This document shows positions 52,803 through 62,660 of a DNA stretch of 64,000 bases, one piece after another. The notes beneath the pieces were generated by a model that saw only the letters and a program-made list of their open reading frames with translations, was not told the DNA's origin and made no database searches. This stretch comes from Phocaeicola plebeius (GTDB taxonomy: Bacteria > Bacteroidota > Bacteroidia > Bacteroidales > Bacteroidaceae), in contig NZ_QSQT01000004.1 of assembly GCF_003437535.1 (NCBI RefSeq), positions 101,540 to 165,539 of the forward strand, read 5' to 3'. The stretch's first letter is position 1. Each line of letters begins with the position of its first letter. The translations under genes were made by a program, and so were the position numbers.

Positions 52803-54476
52803 ATGAATAAAATAATGAAAATATGTCTTGCAATCTGTCTGTGGGGAATGATTTTGCAAGGCAGTGCACAAACGCAGATTGCATTTATTTCAGATGCACA
52901 TATTCAGGATGTGGACGGCCATGCCGAACGGGTGCGTTCTATGGAGGCACAGGTACAGTCCACCCGCTTGTTCAATGAAAATTATTATGTATTTTTAGCT
53001 GCTCTTGACGATGTAGCTCGCAGAGATATACGCTGGGTAGTGTTGCCGGGCGATTTGACGGATGACGGGCAATTTTTCAATCAGCAAAAAATAAAGGAAC
53101 TGCTGAATTCGTATGCTGCAGCGAAGGGAATGCGTTTTTTTGTGACTACGGGTAATCACGATCCGGCTCTTCCGTTAGGGCTCGTGAAAAAGAATACACA
53201 TTTTTTAGCCGCTGACGGAAGCCGTGTGACGCGTGAGGATTCGTGTGCCGGATATGTGTCACAGATGGAATGTTATGCCGATTTTGGCTTTTTCCCTCGG
53301 AAGGACGACTGTTATTGGGAAAGTCCTTTTACTTCTTATACGTATGACAAGTATGCTTACGAGGATGCTTGCCGTGAAAGTGTATTGGGCAAGCGGACCT
53401 ACACATTGTGCGATTCGCTGACGGCTACGGATGCCAGCTACTTGGTAGAACCGGTAGACGGACTCTGGCTGCTGGCTATTGACGGGGGAGTTTATCTTCC
53501 AAAAGAAATGAAGGATGGAAAGTGGACCTATCAAGGTTCCAGTGCCGGATATAATCTTGTACTGAAACACAAACCGTTCCTGTTGCCTTGGGTGCGGAAG
53601 GTAGTAGAAGAAGCACGGAAACGCCATAAGACGTTGGTAGCATTTTCACATTATCCGTTGGTCGATTTCAATGACGGAGTGTCGGAATCTGTACGTCGGA
53701 TGTGGGGAGACCGCTGCTTCGATTTGCACCGTGTGCCGGAGGCCGAAGTGAGTGAGGCTTTTCTGCAAGTTGGACTTCGTTTGCATTTTGCCGGACACAT
53801 GCACGTGAATGATACTGGTATCTGGGAAGGAAAAGACGGGAAACACCTATATAATATACAGGTTCCTTCAATTGCAACCTATGTGCCGGCCTATAAGATT
53901 CTGACCATTGAAAGCGATGAGGTATTTCGGGTAGAAACGGTGATGCTGGACACGGTGCCAGGATTCGATAGCTTGTTTCCTTTGTATCGGGCGGAATACC
54001 AGTCGGACAGTTTGAGAGGACATTCACCTGTATGGAATAAGGAAATTCTTTCTGCCCGTACGTATGGAGAATTCTGTGATTATCAGTTTCGTGATTTGGT
54101 TCGCTTGCGATTCATACCGCGCGACCTTCCAGAATCTTGGCAGGCCTGCCTGGATTTTACTGGTGCCCGGATGCTAAAAGCCGTGTCGGGAGAAGATAAG
54201 TCGGATGATGCTGACTGGACTGACTGGTGTATGAAAGATTTGGTTCTGGATTTATATCGTCTGCGTTATGCAGAACGCCTGGCGTTGAAAGATATTCCGG
54301 AAACTCGTTTGGCGGCTTATCGTTATCTGTTTGACCGTGCGCGTATTTCTCCACTTCGTTCGGCAGAAGTGGAGATTGTGAACGGGCTGGGTACGCTTTT
54401 CCTTGCTTTTCTGAATGGAGAACCTTGTCAGAATTTTGTGATTGACCTGGAAAAAGATGCAATCACAGGCGATTAA
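52803..54476 (+). CDS. Exported metallophosphoesterase
   Basis: 557 residues. Signal peptide to about residue 23 (LWGMILQGSAQT). All calcineurin-type metal motifs are present: DAH in ISDAHIQD, GDLTDDG, GNHDPA, FSHYP and GHMHVND. A C-terminal part of about 180 residues without a known motif follows. Acts in the periplasm or at the surface on a phosphate ester; substrate unknown. An internal Met at 52815 is an alternative start. GH92 is next, 128 bases on, with its own promoter. Confidence 0.88.
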   Translation: MNKIMKICLAICLWGMILQGSAQTQIAFISDAHIQDVDGHAERVRSMEAQVQSTRLFNENYYVFLAALDDVARRDIRWVVLPGDLTDDGQFFNQQKIKELLNSYAAAKGMRFFVTTGNHDPALPLGLVKKNTHFLAADGSRVTREDSCAGYVSQMECYADFGFFPRKDDCYWESPFTSYTYDKYAYEDACRESVLGKRTYTLCDSLTATDASYLVEPVDGLWLLAIDGGVYLPKEMKDGKWTYQGSSAGYNLVLKHKPFLLPWVRKVVEEARKRHKTLVAFSHYPLVDFNDGVSESVRRMWGDRCFDLHRVPEAEVSEAFLQVGLRLHFAGHMHVNDTGIWEGKDGKHLYNIQVPSIATYVPAYKILTIESDEVFRVETVMLDTVPGFDSLFPLYRAEYQSDSLRGHSPVWNKEILSARTYGEFCDYQFRDLVRLRFIPRDLPESWQACLDFTGARMLKAVSGEDKSDDADWTDWCMKDLVLDLYRLRYAERLALKDIPETRLAAYRYLFDRARISPLRSAEVEIVNGLGTLFLAFLNGEPCQNFVIDLEKDAITGD

Positions 54477-54543
54477 CTCCGTGAAGTGTACTATTTCCCT
54501 CTTAGTTTGCATTATTTTCCTCTTTAGGCTGGGTGTTTCTCCT

Positions 54544-54551
54544 TACTTTTG
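54544..54551 (+). promoter_or_regulatory. -7 box TACTTTTG of the GH92 gene
   Basis: Exact TAnnTTTG match 61 bases upstream of the ATG at 54605. Confidence 0.55.
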
Positions 54552-54604
54552 CCTAAAATGAGAATTAAATGTTTGCTTAAACTTTTGTTGAAACTATATT
54601 ACTT

Positions 54605-56884
54605 ATGTGGAACACAAAATCAATATGCTTGTTTCTACTGGGGTTCATTGGAGTAGGAACAGTGGAAGGACAAACTTCCGTAGATTCTTATGAGTATTCT
54701 TCTTATGTCGACCCTCGTATCGGTTCCGAGGGACTGGGACGTGTATTTATCGGACCGTCGTGCCCGTATGGCATGGTAAAGCCTTCGCCCGACTGTACGC
54801 CTTCGCCCAATAGCGGATGGTTGCCTATGCCGGAACGGGTGGATGGATTTGCTCAGGTGCATGTCAGTGGTACGGGGGGAGGTCCCAAGTATGGTAATGT
54901 GCTGGTCACTCCATTTGGAGATGGAATGGACTGGGTCAACCATTATGATTACCGTGAGTATGAAACCATTCGTTTGGGATATTATGACACGCAGTTTAAG
55001 CAGAACGGCATTCGTACGGAAATCACTACTGCCAATCGTGCTTCTTTCTATCGTTTTACTTATCCGGAAGATTCTTTGAAATCGCTGGCAGTGGATGCGG
55101 GTTTCTTCTTGGGAGAAAATCCGGTGCCGGATGCACGCGAGGCGCAGCAGTTTGTCGGTTCTGAAATTCAGATACTTTCCGACCATGAAGTAGCAGGCTA
55201 TACACGTATTCGTGGCGGATGGAACAACGGAAAGGCTTATACGGTATATTTCTATGCGGAAACAGACCGCCCGTTTGTGCAGTCACTTACCTGGAAAGGT
55301 AACCGTATTACGGAGGCACAGTCGCAGTATGACTCTGCAGAAAAGACCGGTGCCTTGTTGCGTTTTGCGAAGAACGATAAAGTGGTGCAGTTGAAAGTGG
55401 GCATTTCTTTTTTGAGCATGCAGAAGGCAAAATTCAATGCACATTCCGAAATTCCTCACTGGTCATTTGAAAAGGTACATCAGGATTTGTTAGGACAGTG
55501 GGAGCAATTGTTTCAAAAGATAGAAATCGATCCGTCTACTCCGCTTGCAAAGAAACGCATGTTCTATACCGGACTGTATCATACCATGCTGATGCCGGTA
55601 GACCGTACGGGCGAGAATCCGCTGTGGAGTGATCCGGAACCTTATTATGACGATTTTTATGCCATTTGGGATACGTATCGCAGTTCTTCTCCGTTGATAA
55701 CTTTGATTGACCCGAAACGGGAAGCTGACATTGTGCGTTCGCTGGTAAACATTTACAAACGTGACGGTTATATGCCCGATGCACGTAGCGGTAACAGTAA
55801 CGGCCGTACGCAGGGTGGTTCGAATGCGGAGATTGTGATTGCCGATGCCTTTGTGAAAGGATTAAAAGGAATTGATTATGAACTGGCATTGGAAGCCATG
55901 CTGAAGGATGCTACGGTACCTCCCGGTGGAAATGAAGAGGCAGAAGGCCGGGGTGGACTGATTCCTTATCTGGAGTTAGGATACATACCTCATGGTATTG
56001 ACCGTGCAGGTAACCGTACGGTAGAATATTCTTATTGTGATTATGCCATTGCGTTGGTAGCTAAAGGCTTGGGTAAAGAAGACCTGTATCAGCGTTATTT
56101 GAAGCAGTCGGAAAACTGGAAAAACTTGTGGCGTAGTGATTATGAGCATGAAGGGGCGAAAGGCTTTATCATGCCGCGCGACAAGGAAGGAAACTGGTTG
56201 GACTCTATTCCTTTCGGTCATTCTACTCGCATGCAGCCGAAGTTTAAATATACACCGGTCACCTTCGAAGGACCGTGGTACACTCCCTGGTGGGGCATGT
56301 TTTTCTATGAGGCCAGCTCTTGGGAATACTCGCTGAGCATTCCGCACGATGTGCCGGGGCTGATAGAGAAATGTGGCGGGGCGGCCGATTTTGAGAAACG
56401 ACTGGATATTTTCTTTGACAAAGGTTTCTTCAATGTCAATAACGAACCGTCTTTCCTGACACCTTGTCTGTATCACTGGCTGGGTAAACCCTGGCGCTCA
56501 AGCGACCGTATCCGTGAGATTATTGCAAAGAACTACAACGACGGTCCGGTAGGTTTGCCGGGTAATGATGACTCAGGTGCCATGTCTTCCTGGCTGGCTT
56601 TCCACATGATAGGTTTGTATCCGAATGCCGGACAGGATTATTACCTGATTCATACACCGCTACTGGAGTCTACAACTTTCCATCTGGAAGGAGGAAAGGA
56701 ATTTAAGGTAGTGGCCAAAGGACTTTCGGATAAAAACTGTTATATCCAGGGTGTGACATTGAATGGAAAAGACTATCCATATTCTGTTTTGCGTCACAAG
56801 GATATAATGGCCGGAGGTGAGCTGGTATTGAAAATGGGAAAGAAACCCGGAAACTGGGGAAAGGAACTGGGATTGGATAAATAA
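54605..56884 (+). CDS. GH92 alpha-mannosidase
   Basis: 759 residues. Signal peptide to about residue 22 (GTVEGQT). Glycoside hydrolase family 92 features: VDPRIGSEGLGRVFIGPSCP, GFAQVHVSGTGGGPKYG, DTYRSSSPLITLIDP, and the catalytic region GNEEAEGRGGLIPYLELGY and GLPGNDDSGAMSSWLAFHMI (in part) with the Asp pair. GH92 enzymes are calcium-dependent exo-mannosidases, used by gut Bacteroides on N-glycans and yeast mannan. No SusC/SusD pair nearby, so it is not in a classical polysaccharide locus here. Confidence 0.95.
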   Translation: MWNTKSICLFLLGFIGVGTVEGQTSVDSYEYSSYVDPRIGSEGLGRVFIGPSCPYGMVKPSPDCTPSPNSGWLPMPERVDGFAQVHVSGTGGGPKYGNVLVTPFGDGMDWVNHYDYREYETIRLGYYDTQFKQNGIRTEITTANRASFYRFTYPEDSLKSLAVDAGFFLGENPVPDAREAQQFVGSEIQILSDHEVAGYTRIRGGWNNGKAYTVYFYAETDRPFVQSLTWKGNRITEAQSQYDSAEKTGALLRFAKNDKVVQLKVGISFLSMQKAKFNAHSEIPHWSFEKVHQDLLGQWEQLFQKIEIDPSTPLAKKRMFYTGLYHTMLMPVDRTGENPLWSDPEPYYDDFYAIWDTYRSSSPLITLIDPKREADIVRSLVNIYKRDGYMPDARSGNSNGRTQGGSNAEIVIADAFVKGLKGIDYELALEAMLKDATVPPGGNEEAEGRGGLIPYLELGYIPHGIDRAGNRTVEYSYCDYAIALVAKGLGKEDLYQRYLKQSENWKNLWRSDYEHEGAKGFIMPRDKEGNWLDSIPFGHSTRMQPKFKYTPVTFEGPWYTPWWGMFFYEASSWEYSLSIPHDVPGLIEKCGGAADFEKRLDIFFDKGFFNVNNEPSFLTPCLYHWLGKPWRSSDRIREIIAKNYNDGPVGLPGNDDSGAMSSWLAFHMIGLYPNAGQDYYLIHTPLLESTTFHLEGGKEFKVVAKGLSDKNCYIQGVTLNGKDYPYSVLRHKDIMAGGELVLKMGKKPGNWGKELGLDK

Positions 56885-56885
56885 G

Positions 56886-57440
56886 ATGCGTATGAAAAAA
56901 AGATATTTACTTGGATTTTTAACGGCATGCCTGTGGTGCACGGGCATGCTGTCCGCACAGACTGCCGTATCGGATACATTGAAGTTTGTGTTCAAGTTGC
57001 ATGGCCAGACCCGCCGTTATCAGGTAGTTTTCTGTCAGCAAGGAGAGAATATACAGATGAATTGGGGGATTGAACGCAACCTGCGCTGGCAGTCGGGCAG
57101 TTACACCATGACACCGGAGGCCTTGAAAAACGGAAAACAGTTGTGCTTCCTGCAACCGGAGGACGGAAATCACTTGACGCTCTCATCTTTGGAAACAGCG
57201 TATGTGTTACCTCAGAATGCATTGCAGCAGTTGAAAGAAAAGGGAAGTATGGAGTTTAACCGGACGATGTATGACCGGGTAGCCGATGAATCGGAAAAGA
57301 ATACCGGACGTCCGTTATTACATGTAGTGGACCGCCATGAAGGGGGTGAGATGTGGATATGGGACAATCCGTCTCTGCCCGTGGTGTGGCGTATGAAAAA
57401 CAACCCGCTGGAAATAAACTGGCAGGTGGAAGTGAAATAG
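56886..57440 (+). CDS. Exported protein of unknown function
   Basis: 184 residues. Signal peptide (LGFLTACLWCTGMLSAQT, cleavage near residue 25). Mature part is beta-rich with VFKLHGQTRRYQVVF and repeated polar strands; no family recognised. The start is two bases after the GH92 stop, so it is co-transcribed and likely acts with GH92 in the periplasm or at the surface. Confidence 0.75.
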   Translation: MRMKKRYLLGFLTACLWCTGMLSAQTAVSDTLKFVFKLHGQTRRYQVVFCQQGENIQMNWGIERNLRWQSGSYTMTPEALKNGKQLCFLQPEDGNHLTLSSLETAYVLPQNALQQLKEKGSMEFNRTMYDRVADESEKNTGRPLLHVVDRHEGGEMWIWDNPSLPVVWRMKNNPLEINWQVEVK

Positions 57441-57457
57441 GATTTGCTTTTTTGTCG

Positions 57458-57465
57458 TACCTTTG
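57458..57465 (+). promoter_or_regulatory. -7 box TACCTTTG of mazG
   Basis: Exact match 35 bases upstream of the ATG at 57493. Confidence 0.6.
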
Positions 57466-57492
57466 CAGGGTAAAACAGAAAAATAGAAAATC

Positions 57493-58278
57493 ATGCATAC
57501 AAGAGAAGAAAAGATGGAAGCGTTCGGACGCCTGCTCGACGTGCTGGACGAGTTACGGGTGAAATGTCCGTGGGACCGTAAACAGACTAATGAAAGTTTG
57601 CGTCCGAACACGATTGAAGAAGTGTATGAACTCTGTGATGCCCTGATGAAGGACGACAAGAAAAATATTTGCAAGGAATTAGGCGACGTATTGCTACACG
57701 TGGTATTCTATGCCAAGATTGGCAGTGAAACGGGCGATTTCGACATCAAGGATGTGTGCGACAAGTTGTGCGACAAACTGATTTTCCGCCATCCGCATGT
57801 ATTTGGCGAAGTGAAGGCGGATACGGCAGAAAAAGTTTCTGAAAACTGGGAGCAGATTAAGTTGAAGGAAAAAGACGGCAACAAGTCTGTATTAAGCGGG
57901 GTACCCGATGCCCTTCCTTCATTGATTAAAGCGTATCGCATTCAGGAAAAGGCCCGCAATGTAGGGTTTGACTGGGAAGAGCGTGAGCAAGTATGGAGCA
58001 AGGTAAAGGAAGAGATAGGCGAGTTTGAAGCTGAGGTCGGTCATATGGACAAAGAAAAGGCAGAGGCCGAATTTGGTGATGTAATGTTCAGCCTGATTAA
58101 TGCGGCCCGCTTGTATAAAATCAATCCGGACAATGCACTGGAGCGAACAAACCAGAAGTTTATCCGTCGTTTTAATTACTTGGAAGCGCATACCATTAAG
58201 GAGGGGAAGAATCTGAAGGATATGTCGCTGGAAGAGATGGATGCCATCTGGAACGAAGCAAAGGCAAAAGGCTTGTAA
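57493..58278 (+). CDS. mazG: Nucleoside triphosphate pyrophosphohydrolase MazG
   Basis: 261 residues, two MazG domains as in E. coli MazG. First: LRVKCPWDRKQTNESLRPNTIEEVYEL (in part) with acidic helix EEVYELCDAL and KELGDVLLHVVF. Second: KEEIGEFEAEVGHMD and EAEFGDVMFSLINAARL. Hydrolyses NTPs to NMP and pyrophosphate, cleaning the nucleotide pool. Start is the second of the two ATGs in the region (MHTREEKMEA), placed by the promoter. Confidence 0.95.
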   Translation: MHTREEKMEAFGRLLDVLDELRVKCPWDRKQTNESLRPNTIEEVYELCDALMKDDKKNICKELGDVLLHVVFYAKIGSETGDFDIKDVCDKLCDKLIFRHPHVFGEVKADTAEKVSENWEQIKLKEKDGNKSVLSGVPDALPSLIKAYRIQEKARNVGFDWEEREQVWSKVKEEIGEFEAEVGHMDKEKAEAEFGDVMFSLINAARLYKINPDNALERTNQKFIRRFNYLEAHTIKEGKNLKDMSLEEMDAIWNEAKAKGL

Positions 58279-58378
58279 AGAAATCGAGATAGCGCCTACA
58301 AAGTGTCATGTTTTTTGTGGAAACACAACTTTCTTGAAAATAATTCTCATGAAAAGGTAACACATGGGAAGAAATGTC

Positions 58379-58386
58379 TACCTTTG
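58379..58386 (+). promoter_or_regulatory. -7 box TACCTTTG of the ACT/UPF0210 pair
   Basis: Exact match 40 bases upstream of the ATG at 58419; it overlaps the upstream in-frame ATG at 58374 and rules that start out. Confidence 0.65.
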
Positions 58387-58418
58387 TGGGGCATAAACAA
58401 CAATTTATTTTAGAAACA

Positions 58419-58694
58419 ATGGTGAACAAAGCTATTATTACAGTGGTGGGTAAGGATACGGTAGGTATCATTGCTCAGGTGTGTACCTATCTGGCAGAAA
58501 ATAAAGTGAATATTCTGGATATTTCGCAGACCATCGTGCAGGAGTATTTCACAATGATGATGATTGTGGATATGACCAAGCTGGAAAAACCTTTTGAACA
58601 GGTGGTGAGCGAACTGACGAATATCGGTTCAGGCATTGGGGTACAGATCAAATGCCAGCGTGAAGAAATCTTTGACAAAATGCATCGTATCTAA
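58419..58694 (+). CDS. ACT-domain protein (UPF0237)
   Basis: 91 residues from the ATG at 58419 ([19 protein letters not shown]). One ACT domain with a second half [15 protein letters not shown], the UPF0237 pattern related to GcvR. ACT domains bind amino acids; this is probably a small ligand-binding regulator. Stop is 17 bases before the UPF0210 gene, a pairing conserved across many bacteria, so the two likely function together. Confidence 0.88.
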   Translation: MVNKAIITVVGKDTVGIIAQVCTYLAENKVNILDISQTIVQEYFTMMMIVDMTKLEKPFEQVVSELTNIGSGIGVQIKCQREEIFDKMHRI

Positions 58695-58711
58695 TAAAAA
58701 CGGGAAACGGT

Positions 58712-60076
58712 ATGATTAATATAACTGAGGTTCTTGAAACCAACAAGATGATAGAACAGGAGAACCTGGATGTGCGTACCATTACCATGGGGATCAACCT
58801 GCTGGATTGTGCGGACAGTAACCTGGAGGTGCTTTGTCAGAATATATATAACAAGATTACCGGTCTGGCAAAGAATCTGGTGCAGACGGGTGAGGACATT
58901 TCCAAGGAATTTGGAATTCCTATCGTAAACAAGCGTATCTCGATTACGCCTATTGCATTGGTGGGAGGAACGGCTTGTAAGACTCCGGATGATTACGTGC
59001 TGATTGCCAAGACGCTGGATAAGGCTGCAGGAGAATTGGGCGTAAACTTTATCGGAGGATATTCGGCTATTGTGTCGAAAGGTATGAGCCGTAGCGATGA
59101 GTTACTGATTCGTTCTATTCCGAAGGCTTTGGCTTGTACGGAACGTATCTGTAGTTCAATAAATGTAGGCTCTACCAAGACCGGCATCAACATGGATGCA
59201 GTGAAATTGATGGGTGAAATCATTAAGGAAACGGCGGAAATGACGAAAGAACGTGACTCATTAGGTTGTGCCAAATTGGTGGTGCTTTGTAATGCTCCGG
59301 ATGACAATCCGTTTATGGCCGGTGCTTTCCATGGCGTTTCAGAACCGGATGCCGTTATCAACGTGGGTGTCAGCGGTCCGGGTGTGGTGAAATATGCCCT
59401 GGAACAGATTCGTGGCAAAAGCTTTGAAGTGCTTTGTGAAACCATCAAGCGCACGGCGTTCAAGATTACGCGTGTGGGGCAGCTGGTGGCACAGGAAGCT
59501 TCTCGCCGTTTGAATGTGCCGTTTGGTATCATCGACCTTTCGTTGGCTCCAACTCCGGCAGTAGGTGACAGTGTGGCAGAGATTCTTCAGGAAATCGGAT
59601 TGGAATATCCGGGTGCACCGGGAACAACGGCTGCCTTAGCCCTGTTGAACGACCAGGTGAAGAAGGGTGGTGTAATGGCTTCTTCTTACGTGGGCGGACT
59701 GAGTGGTGCGTTTATTCCGGTCAGTGAAGACCAGGGAATGATTGATGCGGTTGTGGCTGGGGCCTTGACCATTGAAAAACTGGAAGCCATGACGTGTGTA
59801 TGCTCTGTAGGGCTGGATATGATTGCCATTCCGGGTAGTACTTCAGCAGCAACCATTTCAGGAATGATTGCCGATGAATCGGCCATTGGTATGGTTAACC
59901 AGAAAACGACGGCAGTGAGAATCATTCCGGTAGTAGGAAAGGAAGTGGGCGATACGGTAGAGTTTGGTGGATTGCTGGGCTATGCACCGGTAATGCCGGT
60001 CAACCGTTTCAGCTGTGAAGCTTTTGTGAACCGTGGTGGACGAATTCCTGCTCCGATTCACAGTTTCAAGAACTGA
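58712..60076 (+). CDS. PFL-like UPF0210 protein (DUF711)
   Basis: 454 residues, the standard UPF0210 length. Features: [58 protein letters not shown] (in part) and the C-terminal [15 protein letters not shown]. The family has a pyruvate formate-lyase-like fold, but the radical-enzyme glycine and cysteines are not conserved, so activity is unknown. Partner of the ACT protein. Followed by a terminator. Confidence 0.9.
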   Translation: MINITEVLETNKMIEQENLDVRTITMGINLLDCADSNLEVLCQNIYNKITGLAKNLVQTGEDISKEFGIPIVNKRISITPIALVGGTACKTPDDYVLIAKTLDKAAGELGVNFIGGYSAIVSKGMSRSDELLIRSIPKALACTERICSSINVGSTKTGINMDAVKLMGEIIKETAEMTKERDSLGCAKLVVLCNAPDDNPFMAGAFHGVSEPDAVINVGVSGPGVVKYALEQIRGKSFEVLCETIKRTAFKITRVGQLVAQEASRRLNVPFGIIDLSLAPTPAVGDSVAEILQEIGLEYPGAPGTTAALALLNDQVKKGGVMASSYVGGLSGAFIPVSEDQGMIDAVVAGALTIEKLEAMTCVCSVGLDMIAIPGSTSAATISGMIADESAIGMVNQKTTAVRIIPVVGKEVGDTVEFGGLLGYAPVMPVNRFSCEAFVNRGGRIPAPIHSFKN

Positions 60077-60103
60077 TTTTACGGATACATAAATAAAAAA
60101 AGA

Positions 60104-60147
60104 GGGAGGCTTTGCCGGATTTGACAGTCGGTAAGCCTCCCTTTCTT
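60104..60147 (+). terminator. Terminator of the ACT/UPF0210 unit
   Basis: GGGAGGCTT pairs with AAGCCTCCC over a 20-base loop; A run before and T-rich stretch after. Confidence 0.85.
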
Positions 60148-60263
60148 TATAACCTTAATACGATGGTAATTGTTTTACTGTACCAACTACTATAACACCT
60201 CAAAGGGGAAAATTGTTTAAGGGGAGAGTCGAAAAAAGTGTTAGGACACTGACGGATTTGTGC

Positions 60264-60271
60264 TATCTTTG
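60264..60271 (+). promoter_or_regulatory. -7 box TATCTTTG of the helicase gene
   Basis: Exact match 30 bases upstream of the ATG at 60294. It lies within the longer open frame from 60213 and so fixes the start. Confidence 0.7.
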
Positions 60272-60293
60272 TGGCGGATTTATTTTGACCTGT

Positions 60294-62648
60294 ATGACAG
60301 ACTATTTGAATGAACTGAATGAAAGTCAGCGCGAGGCGGTATTGTACAACGAAGGTCCTTCGCTGGTGATTGCCGGAGCCGGTTCCGGAAAGACCCGCGT
60401 GCTGACATACAAGATAGCCTATTTGCTGGACAACGGTTATGAGCCGTGGTCCATTCTGGCCTTGACCTTTACCAATAAGGCCGCTCGTGAAATGAAGGAG
60501 CGTATTGCCCGTCAGGTAGGGCAGGAACGTGCCCGTTATCTTTGGATGGGGACTTTCCATTCTATTTTTTCACGGATATTGCGGGCCGAGGCTGAGGCGC
60601 TGGGTTTTACTCCTAATTTTACAATTTACGATGCGACGGATTCCAAAAGTCTGGTGAAAACTATCATAAAAGAAATGAACCTGGACGATAAGGTTTACAA
60701 GCCGGGGATGGTGCAGGGCCGCATCAGCAATGCCAAGAATCACCTGGTGTTGCCGGAGGCATACGCGGCAAATGCCGAACTCATAGAAGCTGACCGGGCT
60801 GCGAAGGTGCCTCTGTTGCATGAAATCTACCTGCGTTACTGGAACCGCTGCCGGCAGAGTGACGCGATGGACTTTGACGACCTGCTGCTGTACACCTATT
60901 TGTTGTTCCGCACTCGTCCGGATATATGTGATAAATATGCGGCGCGTTTCCGTTACATCTTAGTAGATGAGTATCAGGATACGAATTTTGCACAGCACAG
61001 CATCGTACTCCAGCTTACGCAGAAACACCAGTTTGTGTGTGTGGTAGGTGATGATGCCCAGAGTATCTATTCTTTCCGTGGAGCCAACATTGATAATATC
61101 CTGAATTTTACCCGTACATACAAAGATGCACGGTTGTTTAAGTTGGAGCAGAATTACCGCTCCACGCAGACCATCGTGAATGCGGCGAACAGCCTGATTG
61201 CGAAAAACCGCGACCAGATTCAGAAGGAGGTGTTCTCCGAGAAAGACAAGGGGGAACCTATCGGCGTGTTTGCAGCTTATAGCGACGTGGAAGAAGGAGA
61301 AATCGTGACCAACAAGATTGCGCAGCTGCATGCCAAGTCGGGATATGCCTATCATGATTTTGCCATCCTTTACCGTACGAATGCACAGAGCCGTATTTTT
61401 GAGGAGGCATTGCGCAAGCGCAGCATACCTTACCGTATTTATGGAGGACTCTCGTTTTATCAGCGGAAAGAAGTGAAGGATGTGGTGGCCTATTTCCGCC
61501 TGGCGGTGAATCCGCACGATGAAGAGGCTTTCAAGCGTGTCATCAACTATCCGGCACGAGGAATTGGGAATACCACATTGGGTAAGTTGACCGAAGCAGC
61601 CGGACGTTGTGAGGTGAGTTTGTGGAAAGTGCTTTGCGAACCGCTGAGCTACGGAGTGGAACTGAATAAAGGAACCTATACCAAGTTGCAGGGATTCCGC
61701 GACCTGATTTCGGAATTCGTTACTTTGGCTCGTGAGCAGGATGCCTATACGTTGGGTATGGAACTGGTGAAACGTTCGGGAATCATGGCTGAGATTTATC
61801 AGGACCGTTCGCCGGAGAACATGAGCCGTCAGGAAAATATAGAGGAACTGGTGAACGGTATGCGCGATTTCTGCGACGGCCGTCAGGAAGAAGGAAGCCC
61901 ACATGTGCTTTTGTCGGATTATCTTTCAGAGATTGCCTTGCTGACCGATCAGGATGAAGAGCAGGGAGAAGCACAGCCGAAGGTGACACTGATGACCATT
62001 CACTCCGCCAAGGGGCTGGAGTTTCCGAATGTGTTTGTGGTGGGACTGGAAGAAAATCTGTTCCCGAGTCCGCTGTCATCTGCTTCCTATCGGGCACTCG
62101 AGGAAGAGCGCCGTCTGTTTTATGTGGCAGTGACACGGGCTGAAGACCACTGCTATTTGTCATACGCCAAGAGCCGTTTCAAATACGGAAAGATGGAGTT
62201 CTGTAATCCAAGCCGTTTCTTGAAAGATATTGACGTGCGTTACCTGCAGGTGCCGCAGGAGGAACTGATGGGTACGCGCATCGAAGAAAAGGCCAGCCGC
62301 TTCCGGAAAGAAGCCAGCCGTGCATCTTACGAACGCGAACCCCGCGAAACGGGGCCGTCTATGTTTGATGGCGGACCGATGCCGGAAGAACCTCATCGTT
62401 TTGTACCTCCTCGTACGCTTCGCCGTATACCTGATGCGAGTCCTTCGGCAGCTCCGGCCGGTCCGTCGGCAGGGGGACTTTCTGCCGGCATGTGGATAGA
62501 GCATGAACGCTTCGGCAAAGGGGAAGTGACTCGGGTGGAAGGCAACGGAGACAACTGCAAAGCCACCGTACAGTTCCAGCACGCCGGCGTGAAACAGTTG
62601 CTGCTGAAATTTGCCCGTTTTAAGATAATTGATTCAAACACTAAATAA
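60294..62648 (+). CDS. UvrD/PcrA-type superfamily 1 DNA helicase
   Basis: 784 residues from the ATG at 60294. SF1A motifs in order: Walker A AGAGSGKT (27-34), LALTFTNKAAREM, Walker B VDEYQDTN, VGDDAQSIYSFRGA, LEQNYRST, VTLMTIHSAKGLEF and VAVTRAEDHCYLSYA. The C-terminus (AGMWIEHERFGKGEVTRVEG) is the Tudor-like RNA polymerase/DNA-interaction domain of PcrA/UvrD. A 3'-5' helicase for nucleotide excision and mismatch repair and removal of recombination filaments. Whether it should be called uvrD or pcrA cannot be settled by sequence alone. nspC follows 12 bases later. Confidence 0.95.
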   Translation: MTDYLNELNESQREAVLYNEGPSLVIAGAGSGKTRVLTYKIAYLLDNGYEPWSILALTFTNKAAREMKERIARQVGQERARYLWMGTFHSIFSRILRAEAEALGFTPNFTIYDATDSKSLVKTIIKEMNLDDKVYKPGMVQGRISNAKNHLVLPEAYAANAELIEADRAAKVPLLHEIYLRYWNRCRQSDAMDFDDLLLYTYLLFRTRPDICDKYAARFRYILVDEYQDTNFAQHSIVLQLTQKHQFVCVVGDDAQSIYSFRGANIDNILNFTRTYKDARLFKLEQNYRSTQTIVNAANSLIAKNRDQIQKEVFSEKDKGEPIGVFAAYSDVEEGEIVTNKIAQLHAKSGYAYHDFAILYRTNAQSRIFEEALRKRSIPYRIYGGLSFYQRKEVKDVVAYFRLAVNPHDEEAFKRVINYPARGIGNTTLGKLTEAAGRCEVSLWKVLCEPLSYGVELNKGTYTKLQGFRDLISEFVTLAREQDAYTLGMELVKRSGIMAEIYQDRSPENMSRQENIEELVNGMRDFCDGRQEEGSPHVLLSDYLSEIALLTDQDEEQGEAQPKVTLMTIHSAKGLEFPNVFVVGLEENLFPSPLSSASYRALEEERRLFYVAVTRAEDHCYLSYAKSRFKYGKMEFCNPSRFLKDIDVRYLQVPQEELMGTRIEEKASRFRKEASRASYEREPRETGPSMFDGGPMPEEPHRFVPPRTLRRIPDASPSAAPAGPSAGGLSAGMWIEHERFGKGEVTRVEGNGDNCKATVQFQHAGVKQLLLKFARFKIIDSNTK

Positions 62649-62660
62649 CAGAGAAAAAGA

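Noticed and set aside
60960..61904. 314-codon minus-strand frame inside the UvrD-type helicase
   Set aside because: Antisense shadow of conserved helicase motifs.
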